From the NCBI GenBank assembly GCA_024280885.1, contig JAJRPF010000024.1:1-64000 (forward strand): DNA of 64,000 nt, read 5' to 3'. Both the position numbers and the translations under genes were made by a program. This stretch comes from Planctomycetota bacterium (GTDB taxonomy: Bacteria; Planctomycetota; JAJSAM01; JAJVHW01). Within the stretch, counting starts at the first letter, position 1. Each line of letters starts with the position of its first letter. A model generated the notes under the pieces. It had not been told where the DNA came from. It made no database searches and saw only the letters and a list, made by a program, of their open reading frames with translations. Positions 1-9,438 of the stretch are shown here, one piece after another.

Positions 1-12
1 CCAGCAGCTAAC

Positions 13-480
13 TCAGTCGGTTGTGTTCGTGGGCTCGTTCTCGGCTTGCAACGTGCGCAATCGGTGCGCTGCAAGTCCCCCGACGCGGGTGCCTTCCGCG
101 AGCAGGTGCTTCAGGACGGCTTCCGTCGACCACTCGGCTTTACCACCGGAGCCGTCCGGCACGTTCACCTTGCGTGCAAGATCGGCCGGCGAGAGTTCTT
201 CCACCAGATCGAGAAGCGTGAGGCGAAAGCCACCGAGAATCGGGCCGAGGGCGAGCGGTGTCGGTACTCGCTCGGGCGCCAGCGGAATGTGCCGCCGCCC
301 CTGTAGAGACCCGTGGACGAAACCGCGAGGCGTGTCCAGAAGCTCGACCATCAGATCGCGCAGCGATGGCCCTCCATCGGGCGCCGGTGCCGTGAACTGA
401 TCCGGGGCGAGTTTGACGGCAGCCATCAGGAGGTCGTCGAAGTCGCGTCCCTGTCGATCGAATAGCTCAAGGTAGTCCAT
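13..480 (-). CDS. DinB-like four-helix protein
   Basis: A 155-residue protein whose helical pattern resembles the DinB / mycothiol-dependent maleylpyruvate isomerase superfamily: N-terminal helix, a central segment beginning SLRDLMVELLDTPRG, and a C-terminal helix with two spaced histidines (KHLLAEG then AAHRL). Members are small metal-binding helical-bundle proteins, often thiol-dependent transferases or of unknown role. The usual three-histidine metal site is not clearly complete, so activity cannot be inferred. The start is the ATG at 480; the gene runs divergently from the secreted protein at 698, with about 217 bp between them. The family call is by overall pattern only. Confidence 0.6.
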   Translation of the reverse strand: MDYLELFDRQGRDFDDLLMAAVKLAPDQFTAPAPDGGPSLRDLMVELLDTPRGFVHGSLQGRRHIPLAPERVPTPLALGPILGGFRLTLLDLVEELSPADLARKVNVPDGSGGKAEWSTEAVLKHLLAEGTRVGGLAAHRLRTLQAENEPTNTTD

Positions 481-697
481 CTTTCGAGGCTACAGCGAAT
501 GCGGCTGCGGGCGCCCTTGACAGCAGCCCGAAAGAGTTGGACCCTTCCGCCGAACCGATCACGGCATCGCAGTGGCCCGGGATGTGCGCCAGTGCACGCC
601 GAGGCAGGCTTCGACGGGGATGGTCCCCGAGGAGTGCTGCGATTCCCGTCGTGGCGCAGATCGGCGGAACCCGTTCTTGAAGGAGTTCGTTTTGCAA

Positions 698-1774
698 ATG
701 AAGACCCGCGCTCTATCGGCGCTCGCGTGCATCGGCCTGCTCGCCACTTTCGCAGGCGCAGTCGATCTGAGCAGCAACGGCACCATTGGCACCGAGTTCT
801 CGGTGACTTTCGACGCCGACGTCGGCTCCAAGCCGAAGATCGAATTGCGCTTCAACGACCCGACCAAGAAGGCCAAGACTCCGAAGGCGAAGGCCAAGCT
901 CGTGAGCTCCAATGGCACGAACGTCACGTTCGTGATCCAGGCCGCCAAGGGTGGCGGCAGTTTCACGGTCGGCGCGAAGAAGTCGGATGCGACCGCCGGT
1001 TCGATCACGCTCGCCGCACCCCGGATTGACTCGGTCGGCAGCGCGACCGTAGCCGCCGGGGGCACACTCACGATCCAGGGCCAGTACTTCGGTGAACTCG
1101 CGAACAAGCGCGCTGCTCCGAAGGTCTTCGTGAACGGGAAGAAGGCCAAGGTCACCGCGTTCAGCGATACGGCCTTGACGATCACGATTCACAAGAAGAC
1201 CGCGAGCGGCCTGGCCGACATCGTCGTTCAGAACAAGGTTGGCGAGGGCACGTCGGCTGGCGCAGTCACCGTCACAGCCCCTCCGACACCCATCAAGGGA
1301 GCCGACACGCTCTCGGCAAAGATCGGGGGCAAGAAGCTCTCCGTGAAGTTCACGAAGAAGACGCCCGAGGCTGTTATCGCGGTCTTTGGCGGCGCCCTGC
1401 GTTCGCTGCAGATCAGCACGACGAAGGCTTCGGGGAGCACCAGAAACAAGCGCATCGAGCTACTCACGATCAGCTTCGATACCGGAGTGACCGATCTGAG
1501 CAACCTGACGCTCCCGGCGACGTTCACCAACGTCGGGCTCGTGATCTATCAGAGTTCGATCCTCAAGATCAGCGGCGGCATTCCTCCCAAGGTGACGGAT
1601 ACCACCACAATCTGGGACAACACGAGTGGCAACCCGCCGTTCAGCGTGACCATCGACAACGTATCCGGGGATCGGATCTCCGGTTCCTTCAGCGGTACGC
1701 TGAATCGCAGTGTTGGTCCCGGCGCAGCGACGATCCAAGTCGTCGACGGCAAGTTTGTGACGAAAGTCAACTAG
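698..1774 (+). CDS. Secreted IPT/TIG-domain protein
   Basis: A 358-residue exported protein. The open frame extends further upstream, but the ATG at 698 is preceded by AAGGAG about 11 bases away and opens a clear signal peptide (MKTRALSALACIGLLATFAG, cleavage probably after GAVD or GA). Residues about 35-105 are Lys-rich and beta-predicted. Residues about 107-195 match an IPT/TIG immunoglobulin-like fold (PRIDSVGSATVAAGG, then LTIQGQYFG). The C-terminal 150 residues form an unrecognised beta-rich domain. Such proteins are usually cell-surface or periplasmic binding modules. It stands alone and is followed by a GC-rich hairpin that may end transcription. Confidence 0.75.
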   Translation: MKTRALSALACIGLLATFAGAVDLSSNGTIGTEFSVTFDADVGSKPKIELRFNDPTKKAKTPKAKAKLVSSNGTNVTFVIQAAKGGGSFTVGAKKSDATAGSITLAAPRIDSVGSATVAAGGTLTIQGQYFGELANKRAAPKVFVNGKKAKVTAFSDTALTITIHKKTASGLADIVVQNKVGEGTSAGAVTVTAPPTPIKGADTLSAKIGGKKLSVKFTKKTPEAVIAVFGGALRSLQISTTKASGSTRNKRIELLTISFDTGVTDLSNLTLPATFTNVGLVIYQSSILKISGGIPPKVTDTTTIWDNTSGNPPFSVTIDNVSGDRISGSFSGTLNRSVGPGAATIQVVDGKFVTKVN

Positions 1775-1796
1775 TCGAGCCCGCCACGCAGGATCT

Positions 1797-1822
1797 CGCC
1801 CCGTCGCTCTCGCGGCGGGGCG
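1797..1822 (+). terminator. GC-rich hairpin after the IPT/TIG gene
   Basis: CGCCCCG and CGGGGCG pair across a 12-base loop, starting 22 bases after the stop codon at 1774. The following bases (TCTTGCGTT) are only weakly T-rich, so this is a terminator-like hairpin rather than a textbook intrinsic terminator. Confidence 0.4.
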
Positions 1823-1865
1823 TCTTGCGTTCGTCGTGGGTTCGATCAGGTAGAAGCGGAGCTGT

Positions 1866-3755
1866 ATGGCACGCGGCGAGCAATTCCTGAACGCTCTTCG
1901 ATCGCGCGTTCTCGTCGGGGACGGCGCGATGGGGACGGCGCTGATGCGTCGCGGCGTGGGCGCGGACGAGTGCTTCGAAGCCCTGAACACGAGCCGTCGT
2001 GATCTGGTGCGCGACATCCATCGGGGCTACGTCGCCGTCGGCGCCGACGTCCTTGAATCCAATACCTTCCGCGCGAACCGCCCACACCTCGACCGCTTCG
2101 GCCTCGGCGACAAGACGTTCGAATTCAACTACCGTGGCGCGCGTCTCGCCCGCTCGGTGGCGGGGCGCAGCGTTTTTGTCGCGGGCAGCGTTGGACCGCT
2201 CGGGATCGACCGGCGCGATCGCATTCCGCCCGACGAGGAGCGCCAGACGTTCTTCGCGGAGCAACTCGCGGCACTGGCAGCGGGCGGCGTCGACCTCTTC
2301 CTCTTCGAGACGTTCACCGATCTCGAGGAGTTGCGTTCGGCGCTGCGCGCTGCTCAGTCCGCCGCCCCCGACGTGCCCGTGCTGGCGCAGATGGCGTTCT
2401 ACGAGGGCCACGGCAGTCTTCAAGGGGTCTCGATCGGACGGGCAATCGAGGAGATGATCGTCGAGGGCGCGGTCGGCGTCGGCGTCAACTGCGGTCGCGG
2501 ATTTGCCGATGCCCTCGCCGTCGTGCGGCAGATGGCCCCGCTCACAGACGTGCCGATCAGCGCGTATCCGAACGCCGGTCTGCCCGACGTGCGCGATGGG
2601 CAACTCGTCTACACGCAGCCGCCGGCGTACATGGCCGAGATGAGTGCGGCGATCGTCGAGGCCGGCGCCAATCTGATCGGCGGTTGCTGCGGCACAGAGC
2701 CGGCGGCAATTCGCGCGATCGCGGATCGCATCCGAGGTCTCCCACTCGTGCCGCGCGTTCAGCCGACGGTCCCGGCCGTGCCGATCGAGCCGGACGATGG
2801 CCCCGCTGACGTCGAGCCCGCCGAGGGCTTCCTCGCCGATCGCGGTGAACGCCCACTCATTGTCGTCGAACTCGATCCCCCGCGCGGCCTCAAGACCGAG
2901 AAGGTGATCGCGGGCGCGCGCGTGCTCCGCGAGGCGGGCGTGGATCTCGTCTCCATGGCCGAAAACCCGCTCGGCTCCGTGCGCATGGGCAACGTCGGGA
3001 TGGCGTACCTCGTGCGGCGCGAGGCGGGCGTCGAGCCGTTGGTGCACTTCACTGGGCGCGACCGCAATGCGCTGGGTCTCCACAGCGATCTGATGGGGGC
3101 GTCGGCGCTCGGGATCCGGCACGTACTCTGCGTGACCGGCGATCCAGCGGGCGACCGTCGCGCGGGCGGGCCGACCGGCGTGACGTCCGTCTACGACGTC
3201 AACTCGATCGGTCTCGTCGGGATCGCGGCGGCACTCAATAGTGGCGAGACCAAGCACGGTGTGGACATCGGACGCCCCGCCGGCTTCACGCTCGGTGTCG
3301 CATTCAACCCCAATTTCCGGTCGATGGACGGCCAGATCGCGAAGCTGCACAAGAAGGTGGCCGCAGGGGCTCAATTTGCGCTGACGCAACTCTGTTACGA
3401 CGAGACGCGTATCGGCGAGATCGAGTCTGCGACTGCGGAGTGCGGCATCCCGGTCCTGCCCGGGATCATGCCGTTCGTCTCGCACCGCAACGCGCTCTTC
3501 ACGCAGCACGAGGTGCCGGGCGTTGTCGTCTCCGACGAGATCGTAGCGCGGATGGAGGGCCTGCCGAAGGGCGAGCGCTCATGGCAGGCCGGCCTTGACA
3601 TCGCGAAAGGGCTCATCGACGCGGCTCTTCGCGGGGGTTCGCCGGGTGCCTACATCGTCGCGCCGTTCAATCGGGCCGACCTGGCCGCCGAGTTGGTACG
3701 GCATGCCCACGCCGAGTGGGCCGCGCTACGTGCGCGCGCCGCCGAAGCCTCCTGA
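1866..3755 (+). CDS. Bifunctional homocysteine S-methyltransferase / methylenetetrahydrofolate reductase
   Basis: A 629-residue cytosolic fusion of two one-carbon enzymes. Residues about 1-300 are a homocysteine S-methyltransferase barrel, with DGAMGTALMRRG near the start and the zinc-binding cysteines in NCGRG (about 208) and GGCCG (about 273). Residues about 335-625 are a MetF-type 5,10-methylenetetrahydrofolate reductase barrel (LIVVELDPPRG, CVTGDPAGDRR, FNPNF). The same order is found in YitJ-type proteins. The protein would reduce methylene-THF and pass methyl groups toward methionine. The ATG at 1866 gives a full-length N-terminus. No neighbouring methionine genes are visible. The domain calls are strong; which methyl donor is used is not shown by the sequence. 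Confidence 0.93.
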   Translation: MARGEQFLNALRSRVLVGDGAMGTALMRRGVGADECFEALNTSRRDLVRDIHRGYVAVGADVLESNTFRANRPHLDRFGLGDKTFEFNYRGARLARSVAGRSVFVAGSVGPLGIDRRDRIPPDEERQTFFAEQLAALAAGGVDLFLFETFTDLEELRSALRAAQSAAPDVPVLAQMAFYEGHGSLQGVSIGRAIEEMIVEGAVGVGVNCGRGFADALAVVRQMAPLTDVPISAYPNAGLPDVRDGQLVYTQPPAYMAEMSAAIVEAGANLIGGCCGTEPAAIRAIADRIRGLPLVPRVQPTVPAVPIEPDDGPADVEPAEGFLADRGERPLIVVELDPPRGLKTEKVIAGARVLREAGVDLVSMAENPLGSVRMGNVGMAYLVRREAGVEPLVHFTGRDRNALGLHSDLMGASALGIRHVLCVTGDPAGDRRAGGPTGVTSVYDVNSIGLVGIAAALNSGETKHGVDIGRPAGFTLGVAFNPNFRSMDGQIAKLHKKVAAGAQFALTQLCYDETRIGEIESATAECGIPVLPGIMPFVSHRNALFTQHEVPGVVVSDEIVARMEGLPKGERSWQAGLDIAKGLIDAALRGGSPGAYIVAPFNRADLAAELVRHAHAEWAALRARAAEAS

Positions 3756-3764
3756 CGGGCGCCT

Positions 3765-4433
3765 CTACTCGCGAGCAGGCGTGACTTCAAGCGTCACGCG
3801 GTCCGAGTGGAGCGTGCCCTTCGGCGCGGTCCAGACGTCGAGGCCGCTCCGACGCCAGGCGTCTGCCGCATCATACGACGCGACAAGATAGTACGTGCCG
3901 GGTTCAAGCGATTCCTCGTCGGGGGCCACCACGTCGATGCGGAAACTGGTCGTGGCTCCAGACGCGAGCTGCCGCATCCGGCGCGGGGTCGCGTTGCCAG
4001 TCTCCTCGACAACGCGCCGGACCGTCTGTCCCTGGTCGTCGAGGACCACGATCGTGAGCGTGGGCTGGGGCTCCGACGGAGCGGGTAGGAAGACGGGTTC
4101 GAGCGACATGTTGACGACGTCGATTTCTGCCTGGATTCGCGAGCCCGCGGGGTAGCGGTCAAAGCGCAGCCCAACGGTGAGGTCGAGATCGCCGTCTGCG
4201 TGAGGCTGAGCCGCGACGTCGACGGTCTCTGCGACGGCTTCGTCTTCGGCGACCGGGTCGATCGTTGCGGCGGGTTTCGCTGCGGACTGCCGCGCGGAAG
4301 GCGCATCCGGCGTCGGATCGCCGCTGAAGAGCGCTGGCACGGCGATGGCGGCACCCACAAGCGGCACCACGACCGCCAGCGCGACGAGCGACCGGCGAGA
4401 GCGGATCAGGGCCGAGATGTTGAGCAATGCCAT
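3765..4433 (-). CDS. Membrane-anchored protein of unknown function
   Basis: A 222-residue protein with one N-terminal membrane segment (SLVALAVVVPLVGAAIAVPA, about residues 15-35) followed by an Ala/Pro/Asp-rich linker to about residue 80. The remaining 140 residues are beta-rich and presumably extracytoplasmic; the layout (PAGSRIQAEIDVVNMS, later LEPGTYYLVASYD) resembles bacterial Ig-like or BsuPI-type inhibitor folds, but I cannot name a family. The ATG at 4433 has GGGAG about 9 bases upstream. It is convergent with the methyltransferase/MTHFR gene (9 bp gap) and divergent from the GlmS-like gene. Confidence 0.65.
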   Translation of the reverse strand: MALLNISALIRSRRSLVALAVVVPLVGAAIAVPALFSGDPTPDAPSARQSAAKPAATIDPVAEDEAVAETVDVAAQPHADGDLDLTVGLRFDRYPAGSRIQAEIDVVNMSLEPVFLPAPSEPQPTLTIVVLDDQGQTVRRVVEETGNATPRRMRQLASGATTSFRIDVVAPDEESLEPGTYYLVASYDAADAWRRSGLDVWTAPKGTLHSDRVTLEVTPARE

Positions 4434-4536
4434 GTGACGAGTCTCCCATTCCCTTTCGGCGCGCAGAGCGGGCTCGCTTGAGATCGGCGGCGATGCTGCA
4501 TTCTTGAGCCCGAGGCAGCGCGATGCCGATACTCCG

Positions 4537-7500
4537 ATGATGCGGAAACCGTCCTTCCTCGTTCGACTGTTGGCCCGCCTGCGGCTCTCTCCGAGGTCGC
4601 GCGTGCGCGTGGGAGTTCACCCGAGCCTGTGCGCGCGCGGAACGATCGTGTTCTTCCCGCGCGGAGGTGTCACGCTCGGCTGTGGGATCGCCGCGATGGT
4701 GGAGATCGCCGATGGCGTTGGCGAGGGCGACCCCACGCCTGAGGACGCCGTCGCGCTCGTACACCGCGTCGTCAATGCGGGACTCACAGCGCTCAGCCCC
4801 GATGGGGAGCCCGACGACTCCGCCCGCGAACGCTACGCGGGCGGCGAGGAGACGCTCGACCAGCTGGCGATCTGGGCACGCGGTCTGAAGCGCTCGGCCG
4901 TCTTCGCGGATCTGGTGCACGACGCGGAGCGCCAGGTCGAAGCCGAGGCGCTTGCTCGTCGGCTGCGGGCGTTCGCCGACGCCGAGACGACGTTGCTCGG
5001 CGAGTCCGCTGCGGCGCTCGCCGAGACCGACATCGAGAGCTTCTCGGCGCGCCTGCTGCGCGTTCGCGATGTCGCCTGGCACGTCGAGCGCGAGGCGCTC
5101 TCGCAGGTCGAAGAAGTCAAGCAGCTCGCGGGGGATGCCGAGGCGACGCCGAAGTTGCTCGTCGAATTGCGGCGGCTCTCGGCTGTCCTGCGTTGCATCG
5201 ATCGGATCGAGATCCGCGGACGCGACTCGGCGGGCGTCGCCATCCAGGTCGTCTTCAGGGATCGCCCCTGGTACACGAGTTTCGTACGCAGCGTCGAAGC
5301 GAACAACCTGGTGGACGAGGTCAAGTGGCGCACGACACTGCCAGACCTGCCGACGGGCGCGATCGTGTCGGGCGGCGGGGCCGGTATCCCGCGCTCATTG
5401 ACGTTCGTCTACAAGGTTGCGGCGGAGGTCGGACGACTCGGTGACAACGTCACGGAGATCCGACGGCAGGTCAGCGAGGATCGCCTGCTGCGCATGGCTC
5501 TCTCGCAACCGCACACGCGCATCGCGGTTCTGGGCCACACGCGCTGGGCGTCGTCCGGCGTGATCAGCATCCCGAATTGTCATCCCGTGGATAACGCGAC
5601 GGAAGACGGCGGCGAAGGCGCGCAGACCGACAATGCGAAGTCGAGCGCGAAATCGAGCAAGACGACGCGCTCCGGCCGGATCTACGTCGTGATGAACGGC
5701 GACGTGGACAACCACCTCGAGTTGCGCGCGGACTACGAGGCGCGCGTCGGTCGTCACGCCTCGCCGCGCATCACGACGGATACGAAGGTCGTCGCGTTGC
5801 AGATCGAGCGCTTCCTCGAAGACGGTCTGCCGGTGGACGAAGCGTTCCGGCGCGCGTGCGCTCGGTTCCAGGGTTCGTGCGCCATCGGCATGCTCACGGA
5901 TCTCGTGCCGGGGCGGCTCTTCCTCTCGTTGCGCGGGAGCGGCCAATCTCTTTACGTCGGTGTCTCGCGCGACGGTTTCTTTGCGTCGTCCGAGGTGTAC
6001 GGGCTGGTCGAGGAAACCGGGCGCTACGTCAAGATGGACGGCGAGACCGAGCGCGTCGTGGGCGATCCGCAGACCTCTGGCCAGGTCATCGAGGTTGCAT
6101 TCGACGGCGAGCGCGGCCGCGCGGGCATGCGCCGCGTTGCGTTCGACGGCATCGAACTTCCTATCACCGAAGACGATGTGCGCGCCGCCGAGATCACGAC
6201 GCGCGATGTCGATCGCGGCGACTTCGAGCACTTCTTCCGCAAGGAGATCACGCAGGGTTCGCGCTCCGTCGAACGCACGCTGATGGGCAGGATCATTCGC
6301 GGGCGCCAGGGACGCTGTCGGCTCTCACAGACGATCCTCTCGCCGAAGGTCCGGGATCGGATCGAGAGCGGACGCGTACGGCGGGTCTTCGTCGTCGGTC
6401 AGGGCACCGCGGCCATTGCTGGTTCGGGCATTGCCGAGTATGTGCGTCGCGTCGTGAGCATGGGCCGCATCCGCGTCGAGTCGCTGCCTGCAACCGAGAT
6501 GTCAGGCTTCCGTCTCACCGAAGACATGGGCGATACAATCGTCATCGCCGTCACGCAATCGGGATCGACCGCCGACACGAACCGCGCCGTGGATCTCGCC
6601 CGAAAGCGTGGCGCGCTCGTGATCGCGATCGTCAATCGGCGTAACTCCGACATCACGTTCCGCGCCGATGGCGTTGTCTATACCTCCGACGGCCGCGACG
6701 TCGAGATGTCCGTGGCATCGACGAAAGCGTTCTACGCGCAGATCGTGGCCGGCGCGTTGTTGGCGCTCGCGATCGCCCATGCGCTCGGGAGTCTCGACGA
6801 GCACGAAATCGGCGACGCGATCGAGGAACTCACCGCGCTTCCGGATCTCATGCAGAGTGTGCTCGACGACGAGAGCCAGATCAAGGAGGCGGCTGCGCGC
6901 TGGGCTCCGACGCGCGAGCATTGGGCGGTCGTTGCGAGCGGGCCGAACTACGTGGCCGCGCGCGAGGTCCGGATCAAGCTCTCGGAGCTCTGCTACAAGT
7001 CGATCGCCGTCGATACGGTCGAGGACAAGAAGCACATCGATCTGTCGAGCGAGCCGATGACGATCATCCTCGCCGCCGGGAACCCCGAAGCGGTCCTGAA
7101 CGACGTCGTCAAGGACGTCGCCATCTTCGCCGCGCACTCCGGCGTGCCGATCGTGTTCTGCACCGAAGGCGAGAAACGTTTCGATCCGTACGCCGCGGCG
7201 GTCGTGCATCTGCCGTCGGCGCCCCCGCTCTCGTCGATGGTCCTGAGTGCTCTTGCCGGTCATCTCTTCGGCTACTACGCGGCCGAGGCGATCGACGAGA
7301 ACGCGCGCTTCCTGGCCGGTGTTCGCGCCACGTTGGTCGAGGCCCTCGAAGACGACGACAAGCGCGACGATCTTCCCGAACGCATGGCGCCTGCGCGGCG
7401 CGAGTTCCTCGAACTCTTGCAGCGCGATCGCTTCACGTCGTCGCTCCATCCCGTGACCGCGGTTCGGCTCTCGATGCTCTTCGACCGCCTGACTGGCATC

Positions 7501-8235
7501 GCTGTCGGTGGCCCCTCCGATGCGGCGCTCCTCGACGGTTCTGAGGACGACATCGTCGCGACGGCGGTCAACGTACTCGGCAAGGCGCTCGACCAGACCG
7601 CGCGTCCCATCGATGCGATCAAGCATCAGGCGAAGATCGTCACCGTCGGCACGTCACGACCCGAGCAGGAACTTCCGACCGTCTTCGCGCAAGCGCTGCG
7701 CGACGCCGGCCTCTCGCAGGAGTCGCTCGCTCCGGTCGACCAACTGGAGCTGCATCGGATCGGCCCGGCCGTCGCCGCCGTCGAAGGGGTGGCGTGCTAC
7801 GACGTCAGTGGACTGCGTCCCGACGGCACGCCCGACGAGCGTTCGCGTATCAAGATCGGCACGCGTCGCGGCATCGCAGAGAAGCTTGCCACGCGTCTCG
7901 AGGCGTGGGGACCGCTCGTGGGCACGAAGCGCCACGTCGTGGCTGCGCGCCGGCTACATGTCGGCGTCGGGCGCGGTGACGGTCGGCAGATCGCGATCCT
8001 GCCGCTGCTCGGCGACGGCGCCGGTCTGCGCGGCCTGCTCCTACTCCATCTCGCATTCGCTGACACGCTGCCGCGCGATGCCAAGGAGCGCTTGCTCGGT
8101 GCGCGCTGGGACTCGCTGCGGGATCTCGTCGCCGAGGCGAACCGGACGCTTGAGCCGTCGATGCTCGACCCTCTGACGCCCGAACAACTCGTGCTCGAAA
8201 CGCCGGAGCGCCTGGCGGAGCGGCTGCTCGCCTGA
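4537..8235 (+). CDS. glmS: Oversized GlmS-family glutamine amidotransferase/isomerase
   Basis: GlmS makes glucosamine-6-phosphate from fructose-6-phosphate and glutamine, the first step of amino-sugar and peptidoglycan synthesis. This copy is 1232 residues from the ATG at 4537, about twice the usual 600. The amidotransferase motif CGIA starts at residue 49 (codon at 4681), and the class-II motif GHTRWAS lies near residue 334, some 215 residues further from the Cys than in classical GlmS. Two SIS sugar-isomerase domains follow (about 614-780, with TQSGSTADT; about 794-918, with VASGPNYVAAREV), then a 310-residue C-terminal extension of unknown function. No start codon directly precedes the Cys. 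A GTG at 4648 would leave an 11-residue leader, the length of the PurF propeptide; that start is equally possible. GlmS chemistry is likely but the substrate could differ. Confidence 0.8.
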   Translation: MMRKPSFLVRLLARLRLSPRSRVRVGVHPSLCARGTIVFFPRGGVTLGCGIAAMVEIADGVGEGDPTPEDAVALVHRVVNAGLTALSPDGEPDDSARERYAGGEETLDQLAIWARGLKRSAVFADLVHDAERQVEAEALARRLRAFADAETTLLGESAAALAETDIESFSARLLRVRDVAWHVEREALSQVEEVKQLAGDAEATPKLLVELRRLSAVLRCIDRIEIRGRDSAGVAIQVVFRDRPWYTSFVRSVEANNLVDEVKWRTTLPDLPTGAIVSGGGAGIPRSLTFVYKVAAEVGRLGDNVTEIRRQVSEDRLLRMALSQPHTRIAVLGHTRWASSGVISIPNCHPVDNATEDGGEGAQTDNAKSSAKSSKTTRSGRIYVVMNGDVDNHLELRADYEARVGRHASPRITTDTKVVALQIERFLEDGLPVDEAFRRACARFQGSCAIGMLTDLVPGRLFLSLRGSGQSLYVGVSRDGFFASSEVYGLVEETGRYVKMDGETERVVGDPQTSGQVIEVAFDGERGRAGMRRVAFDGIELPITEDDVRAAEITTRDVDRGDFEHFFRKEITQGSRSVERTLMGRIIRGRQGRCRLSQTILSPKVRDRIESGRVRRVFVVGQGTAAIAGSGIAEYVRRVVSMGRIRVESLPATEMSGFRLTEDMGDTIVIAVTQSGSTADTNRAVDLARKRGALVIAIVNRRNSDITFRADGVVYTSDGRDVEMSVASTKAFYAQIVAGALLALAIAHALGSLDEHEIGDAIEELTALPDLMQSVLDDESQIKEAAARWAPTREHWAVVASGPNYVAAREVRIKLSELCYKSIAVDTVEDKKHIDLSSEPMTIILAAGNPEAVLNDVVKDVAIFAAHSGVPIVFCTEGEKRFDPYAAAVVHLPSAPPLSSMVLSALAGHLFGYYAAEAIDENARFLAGVRATLVEALEDDDKRDDLPERMAPARREFLELLQRDRFTSSLHPVTAVRLSMLFDRLTGIAVGGPSDAALLDGSEDDIVATAVNVLGKALDQTARPIDAIKHQAKIVTVGTSRPEQELPTVFAQALRDAGLSQESLAPVDQLELHRIGPAVAAVEGVACYDVSGLRPDGTPDERSRIKIGTRRGIAEKLATRLEAWGPLVGTKRHVVAARRLHVGVGRGDGRQIAILPLLGDGAGLRGLLLLHLAFADTLPRDAKERLLGARWDSLRDLVAEANRTLEPSMLDPLTPEQLVLETPERLAERLLA

Positions 8236-8304
8236 TCGTCAGAGCGCGCGGCGGTTGCGCATGACTGCGCGTGAATTCGCGTCACTTCGCACGCGTTTCG
8301 GGGG

Positions 8305-9396
8305 ATGGTGGGGGATATGAGCGTCTCGCCGCTGCCTGCCGACTTCGATCCCGGGGCTTCGAGCGGCGCGACGGGCACCGATGCGCTCTTCGGGCTACCC
8401 ACCGGCCCGGAAGAGAGCCGGGTGATCGTCGTGCCGGTGCCCTTCGAGGCGACTGTGTCGTATGGCGACGGAACGGTGAACGGACCGTCCGCCGTCCTCG
8501 CCGCAAGCCAGCAGGTTGACCTCTTCGATCGTCGCACCGGACGTCCGTATCGCGACGGCATCGCCATGCTGCCGCTGGAGTCGGCGCGTTGCGTGCGCGG
8601 TTGGAGCGACGCGGCGCGCGAGACGGTGGCCGCGATCACCGCCGCGCGCGCCGCCAACGCGGGAGCAGAGTCAGGTGCCGATGCGGTCGCGCGAGTGGCC
8701 GAGCAGGTCGCCGAAGTGAACAGTCTCTGCGCCTCGATGAACGATTGGGTCCGCGAACAAGTCGCTGCACAGTTGGACGCGGGGAAACTCGTCTTCACTC
8801 TCGGCGGCGATCACTCCGTGGCGTTCGGATCCATCGCGGCGCATGCGGCGCACGATCCCGGGCTGGGCATCCTGCACATCGACGCGCATCACGATCTACG
8901 GCACGCCTACGACGGCTTCACGTGGTCGCACGCATCCGTCCTCTTCAACGTGCTCGAACATGTCCCCGGCGTCGCACATATCGCGCAGATCGGCATCCGC
9001 GACTTTTCCGAAGAGGAAGCGCGCATCGCTCATGATGCCGGCGGTCGCATCAGTGTGAACTACGACGTCGACGTGAAAGAACGCCAACTCGACGGCGAGT
9101 CGTTCGCACGGATCGCGGACGACGTCGTCGATGCCCTCCCGCGCCGCGTCTACCTGACCTTCGATATCGACGGCTTGGACCCGCTGCTCTGCCCAGGAAC
9201 CGGCACGCCCGTCCCTGGCGGACTCGCCTGGCACGAGGTCGTGGCGCTGCTGCAAGCGATCGTCCGCAGCGGCCGCACGATCGTCGGCGGCGACCTCGTC
9301 GAGGTCGCGCCCCAGCCCGGCGACCGCGAGTGGAACGCCAATGTGGGCGCGCGCCTGCTCTACAAGATGATCGGCTACGCCCACCGGCCCCGATGA
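8305..9396 (+). CDS. speB: Agmatinase / arginase-family ureohydrolase
   Basis: A 363-residue Mn-dependent ureohydrolase. The metal-binding motifs are intact and in order: LGGDHSVAFG, HIDAHHDLR, WSHASVLFN and LTFDIDGLDP. Agmatinases split agmatine to putrescine and urea in polyamine synthesis; the family also contains arginase, formiminoglutamase and guanidino-acid hydrolases, and substrate cannot be fixed from motifs. A roughly 50-residue segment (about 105-155, Ala-rich, ending SLCASMNDWVREQVAAQL) between the N-terminal strand and the first metal motif is longer than in many members. An alternative ATG at 8317 is also preceded by a G-rich stretch. Agmatinase is preferred because of SGTGTPVPGGL-like spacing near the last motif. 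Confidence 0.85.
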   Translation: MVGDMSVSPLPADFDPGASSGATGTDALFGLPTGPEESRVIVVPVPFEATVSYGDGTVNGPSAVLAASQQVDLFDRRTGRPYRDGIAMLPLESARCVRGWSDAARETVAAITAARAANAGAESGADAVARVAEQVAEVNSLCASMNDWVREQVAAQLDAGKLVFTLGGDHSVAFGSIAAHAAHDPGLGILHIDAHHDLRHAYDGFTWSHASVLFNVLEHVPGVAHIAQIGIRDFSEEEARIAHDAGGRISVNYDVDVKERQLDGESFARIADDVVDALPRRVYLTFDIDGLDPLLCPGTGTPVPGGLAWHEVVALLQAIVRSGRTIVGGDLVEVAPQPGDREWNANVGARLLYKMIGYAHRPR

Positions 9397-9438
9397 CGCG
9401 TCGATGCCCGTGGTCCCCGGTCTTGGTCCCCACTACGC

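Noticed and set aside
1767..3509. A 580-codon frame antisense to the methyltransferase/MTHFR gene
   Set aside because: Same shadow effect; the composition (Arg, His, Ala) is that of a reverse-complemented coding region, and the plus-strand gene has complete motifs.
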